Assembly: GCF_000428485.1 (NCBI RefSeq)
Contig: NZ_AUAA01000013.1
Location: 1 to 64,000, forward strand
Source: Epilithonimonas tenax DSM 16811
Lineage (GTDB): Bacteria; Bacteroidota; Bacteroidia; Flavobacteriales; Weeksellaceae
Length of the DNA: 64,000 nt
Direction: 5' to 3'
Part shown: positions 60,878 through 64,000 of the stretch, piece after piece
Layout of the letters: each line of letters begins with the position of its first letter
Numbering within the stretch: position 1 is the stretch's first letter
The notes under the pieces: generated by a model
What the model saw: only the letters and a program-made list of their open reading frames with translations
Told to the model about the DNA's origin: nothing
Database searches by the model: none
Position numbers and translations under genes: made by a program

Positions 60878-60937
60878 TCTTTGCGAACTTAAAAGCATTG
60901 CGAAAATCAAAAAAAACTTTGCGGACTTTGCGTTAAA
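60878..60937. repeat. CTTTGCG-type repeat between ftsQ and ftsA
   Basis: The words TCTTTGCGAACTT, GCATTGCGAAAA, AACTTTGCGGACTT and TTTGCGTTAAAA follow each other. Such runs are common in flavobacterial intergenic DNA. A related TTAGCGCTCCTAGCGTTAA stretch lies at 59827-59845. Confidence 0.45.
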
Positions 60938-60962
60938 AATAAAAAATCAAATCGAACATATA

Positions 60963-62354
60963 ATGGAAAATCAAGAGTATTCAGTAGGTCTGGACATTGG
61001 GACAACAAAAATTGTCGCAATTGTCGGAAGACGAAACGCTCACGGGAAAATTGAAATTCTGGGCGTTGGAAAAGCAAAAAGTTTAGGCGTCCACAAAGGA
61101 ATTGTCAATAATATTTCCCAAACCATCAACTCCATCAAGTCCGCTGTTGCAGAAGCACAGTCCAGCGCTGGTGTTCCTATTCATAAGGTAACGGTTGGTA
61201 TTGCAGGCAAACATATCCGTTCGCTTCAGCACTCGGATTATATTATGAGAGACCATCCGGACCAGTACATTACGGAGGAGGATATCGAAAAACTAAAAGA
61301 TCAGGTGAAGAAGTTGGTGATGCTTCCTGGTGAAGAGATCATCCACGTTTTACCTCAGGATTATAAAGTAGATTCCGAAGGCGAGATCCAAGAACCAGTC
61401 GGGATGCACGGCAAAAGATTGGAGGCCAATTTCCACGTTGTCGTAGGACAGATGGGTTCTATCAGAAACATTGCAAGATGCGTACGCGAAGCTGGTCTGG
61501 AGATGGAAGCCTTAACGCTGGAACCCTTGGCGTCATCTGAAGCGGTTCTTACAAAAGAAGAAAAAGAAGCGGGCGTTGCCATCGTCGATATCGGTGGTGG
61601 AACGACGGATATTGCGATCTTCAAAGACAACATCATCCGTCATACCTGTGTGATCCCGTACGGCGGCGGGATTATCACCGATGATATCAAGGAAGGATGC
61701 TCTATCATAGAGAAACACGCAGAACAGTTAAAGGTGAAATTCGGGTCGTCTGTTCCAGAGCTGGAAAAAGACAGTACTTACGTAACGATTCCAGGATTGC
61801 ACGGTCGTCCGGACAAAGAGATTTCGTTGAAGGTTTTGGCTCAGATCATCAATGCAAGAGTTGAAGAAATTCTTGAAATGGTGAATACCGAATTGAAAGC
61901 TTACGGCGCATTCGAACAAAAGAAAAAACTGATTGCAGGAATCGTTTTGACAGGTGGTGGTTCCAATTTGAGAAATCTTCGCCAGTTAGCCAACTATACC
62001 ACAGGTTTTGATAGCAGAATTGGTTTTGCTAATGAATATGTGGCAAACGATAAAAACCAATATCTGAAAGGTCCAGAATTTGCCACTTCCATCGGTTTAT
62101 TAATGGAAAGTTTGAAAATCAGAGACAAGAAAATCGTGGTCACAGAGGAAGAGATCATGGAAGAATTGAAACCTCAGATCGAAAATGCCATTCAGAATCA
62201 GGTGCCTGCGCAGGAGATTCAAACGCCTCAGATCAGCCACAACCAAATGGAAGAGATGGCAAGGCATAAAGAAGAGGTCAAGAGAAACAGACCCACTTTC
62301 GGACAATCGATCCTGGACAAAGTGAAAAAATTCTTTGAAGAAGTAGAAGAGTAA
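60963..62354 (+). CDS. ftsA: Cell division protein FtsA
   Basis: This 463-residue actin-like protein tethers FtsZ to the membrane. The phosphate and ATP motifs are SVGLDIGTTKIVAIVG (about 7-22), VAIVDIGGGTTDIAIF (about 206-221) and GIVLTGGGSNLRNL (about 324-337). The 1C subdomain follows the first motif. The C-terminus ends in a short amphipathic helix (ILDKVKKFFEEVEE) that serves as the membrane anchor. The region at about 395-440 is a Gln/Glu/Lys linker. ftsZ follows after 82 bases holding a palindromic repeat. Confidence 0.95.
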   Translation: MENQEYSVGLDIGTTKIVAIVGRRNAHGKIEILGVGKAKSLGVHKGIVNNISQTINSIKSAVAEAQSSAGVPIHKVTVGIAGKHIRSLQHSDYIMRDHPDQYITEEDIEKLKDQVKKLVMLPGEEIIHVLPQDYKVDSEGEIQEPVGMHGKRLEANFHVVVGQMGSIRNIARCVREAGLEMEALTLEPLASSEAVLTKEEKEAGVAIVDIGGGTTDIAIFKDNIIRHTCVIPYGGGIITDDIKEGCSIIEKHAEQLKVKFGSSVPELEKDSTYVTIPGLHGRPDKEISLKVLAQIINARVEEILEMVNTELKAYGAFEQKKKLIAGIVLTGGGSNLRNLRQLANYTTGFDSRIGFANEYVANDKNQYLKGPEFATSIGLLMESLKIRDKKIVVTEEEIMEELKPQIENAIQNQVPAQEIQTPQISHNQMEEMARHKEEVKRNRPTFGQSILDKVKKFFEEVEE

Positions 62355-62358
62355 AAAA

Positions 62359-62424
62359 CATAAATGATAATTGATAAACGATGAATGATTCATCAACTAT
62401 TATTTATCAATCGTCAACTATAAA
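62359..62424. repeat. Palindromic AT-rich repeat between ftsA and ftsZ
   Basis: AAATGATAATTGATAAACGA and TCAACTATTATTTATCAATC with adjacent bases form facing arms, the same repeat type as at 11164 and 48496. Confidence 0.6.
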
Positions 62425-62436
62425 AAACATACCATT

Positions 62437-64000
62437 ATGGACAATATATCAAACACACAGGGTTTTTCCTTTGACCTACCAAAAGGGAATTCTGCCATCA
62501 TCAAAGTAATTGGTGTTGGTGGCGGCGGAAACAATGCTTTGAAACATATGTACGAGAAAGGGATCTACGGCGTAGATTTCGTCATCTGTAATACAGATGC
62601 ACAGACTTTGGATAACAATCCGGTTTCTAACAAAGTTCAGTTAGGAATCTCTATGACAGAAGGTCTCGGCGCAGGAGCTGATCCAGAAGTTGGAGAAAAA
62701 GCGGCGATTGAAAGTATAGACGAGATCAAAGCAGCAATGGGACAAAACACCAAGATGGTTTTCATCACAGCCGGAATGGGCGGTGGAACGGGAACTGGTG
62801 CTGCGCCTGTGATCGCAAAAGTAGCGAAGGAAATGGGAATCCTTACCGTGGGAATCGTAACCGTACCTTTTAGTTTTGAAGGAAAAAGAAGATTGGACCA
62901 AGCAGAATTGGGACTTGAAAAATTAAGAAATAATGTCGATTCTTTAATTGTCATTAATAATGATAAATTAAGACAGCAGTTCGGAAATCTTGGCTTTAAA
63001 CAAGGGTTTTCTAAGGCCGATGAAGTGTTGACAAACGCAGCCAAAGGAATGGCAGAGGTGATTACAGGTTATTTCGATGTCAATATCGATTTCCGTGATG
63101 CAAAATCTGTCCTTGCAAATTCAGGAACTGCGTTGATGTCAACGGGTGTTGCAACCGGTGAGAAAAAAGCAGAAGAAGCGGTTAAAAAAGCATTGGATTC
63201 CCCATTGCTGAACGACAACAAAATTACCGGAGCGAAAAACGTTCTATTGTTGATCAGAAGCGGTGTTTCTGAGGTGACGATGGACGAGATAGGCGTGATT
63301 ATGGATTACATCCAAAAAGAAGCTGGCCATACAGCAGACATTATTTTTGGAGTTGGAACAGACGAAGAATTGGGCGATGCAGTAAGCGTTCTGGTCATCG
63401 CAACCGGATTTTCTAATGACGATAAGAAAAATATTGGCACCACTGAAACCATCAAATATTCTTTAGACGACAGACCGAATTCGTTCTCAAGAAACAGAGA
63501 ATCCCCTTTCAAAAGCAGACTTCAGGATGAGGCAAAATCCCAACCAGAGTCTGGGAAAAACTTTTTTCGTCTAGATGATGAGGATGATTTCAGAACGTCC
63601 AATTTCCCAACCAATTCTGTGACAGAAAGTCTGATAGAAGAAGTGGCAACAGAAACCCAAATCATAGAAAACGCAGAAATCGTAGATTACTCCGATGATT
63701 ATGGGAACGTAGGAAAGAATGAGTACAATCTTTTTAATTTTGAGGAAGATATCAATGATGATTTTGATCTAGAACCACAATCTTTTACCTTCGAAGTTGA
63801 GGATAAGCCAAAAGCATCTTTCAAAATTGAAGAGGTTGAAAAACCGGTAGAAGTGACTTTTACGATTAATGAATCTTCAACCGAAGAAGAATTTCCGGTG
63901 ATCCAAAAACAAGTCATTTCTGAAGTTAAAGAAGAGATTGTCACCGATTTGAGCCAAGAAAAAATGCAGGAAGTACAGCCCAACCATTATTCTTTCGCCT
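62437..64000 (+). CDS. ftsZ: Cell division protein FtsZ, running off the right edge
   Basis: This tubulin-like GTPase polymerises into the division ring. At least 521 residues are in the window and no stop is reached. The nucleotide loop GVGGGGNNA is at 26-34, the tubulin signature GMGGGTGTGA at 113-122, and the T7 loop NIDFRD at 216-221, with catalytic Asp218 and Asp221. The globular part ends at about residue 330, followed by a very long acidic linker (Glu/Asp/Thr rich), much longer than the ~50 residues of E. coli. Long FtsZ linkers are common in flavobacteria. The C-terminal FtsA-binding peptide is beyond the edge. Confidence 0.96.
   Translation, partial: MDNISNTQGFSFDLPKGNSAIIKVIGVGGGGNNALKHMYEKGIYGVDFVICNTDAQTLDNNPVSNKVQLGISMTEGLGAGADPEVGEKAAIESIDEIKAAMGQNTKMVFITAGMGGGTGTGAAPVIAKVAKEMGILTVGIVTVPFSFEGKRRLDQAELGLEKLRNNVDSLIVINNDKLRQQFGNLGFKQGFSKADEVLTNAAKGMAEVITGYFDVNIDFRDAKSVLANSGTALMSTGVATGEKKAEEAVKKALDSPLLNDNKITGAKNVLLLIRSGVSEVTMDEIGVIMDYIQKEAGHTADIIFGVGTDEELGDAVSVLVIATGFSNDDKKNIGTTETIKYSLDDRPNSFSRNRESPFKSRLQDEAKSQPESGKNFFRLDDEDDFRTSNFPTNSVTESLIEEVATETQIIENAEIVDYSDDYGNVGKNEYNLFNFEEDINDDFDLEPQSFTFEVEDKPKASFKIEEVEKPVEVTFTINESSTEEEFPVIQKQVISEVKEEIVTDLSQEKMQEVQPNHYSFA

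Noticed and set aside
1-64000. CRISPR arrays, tRNA and rRNA genes
   Set aside because: No regularly spaced repeat array and no cloverleaf or rRNA-like sequence was seen in any intergenic stretch.

Overview
The window is AT-rich, densely coded DNA from a Bacteroidota, most likely a flavobacterium close to Chryseobacterium (Weeksellaceae). Several signs point there: promoters of the Bacteroidota form TTG-N~20-TAnnTTTG, an exosortase F pair, a type III glutamine synthetase, an AccD without zinc-ribbon cysteines, a two-subunit-fused SpmAB protein in a non-sporulating context, and the flavobacterial order of the dcw cluster. The species assignment is inference. No rRNA, tRNA or CRISPR array was seen.

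Layout. 1-270: the 3' end of an IS982-type insertion sequence next to a TPR histidine kinase/response regulator pair. 2.8-6.6 kb (minus): ElaA-like acetyltransferase, EngB GTPase, alpha/beta hydrolase, a small unknown, SpmAB-like membrane protein. 7-9.6 kb (plus): metNIQ methionine importer behind a structured leader with a strong terminator. 9.7-15.5 kb (minus): a conserved unknown, accD, fbaA, nadK, CBS protein, TrmH-like methylase, bestrophin. 15.7-21.2 kb (plus): HerA-like ATPase, DnaQ-like exonuclease, an unknown, lysA behind an apparent Lys-codon attenuator, and a TonB-C-like secreted protein. 21.2-23.4 kb (minus): methyltransferase, Crp/Fnr regulator, surE. 23.7-33.8 kb: prc protease, a phosphorylase-like unknown on the minus strand, an ammonium transporter/porin/GSIII nitrogen group and an NlpC/P60 lipoprotein. 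34.1-46.7 kb: sugar kinase-like phosphotransferase, exosortase F and its partner, CDF transporter, asd, a TonB-dependent receptor, and nadC/nadB split by a YhcG-type nuclease. 47.0-64.0 kb (plus): the dcw cell-wall and division cluster mraZ-rsmH-ftsL-ftsI-murE-mraY-murD-ftsW-murG-(lipoprotein)-murC-(secreted protein)-ftsQ-ftsA-ftsZ, with ftsZ running off the right edge.

The most interesting signals lie between genes. Upstream of lysA there is a promoter, a 23-codon lysine-rich leader ORF, an antiterminator that starts at the leader stop codon, and an intrinsic terminator: a textbook layout for translation-coupled attenuation. Upstream of metN there is a three-way-junction leader, an ORF beginning Met-Met-Met, and a perfect 12-bp terminator. 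mraZ is preceded by three GTGG(G/T) direct repeats exactly 10 bp apart that overlap its promoter. Three copies of a ~115-145 bp dispersed repeat and several smaller palindromic repeat types fill intergenic gaps, and similar palindromes appear inside two coding genes (the YhcG nuclease and murG).
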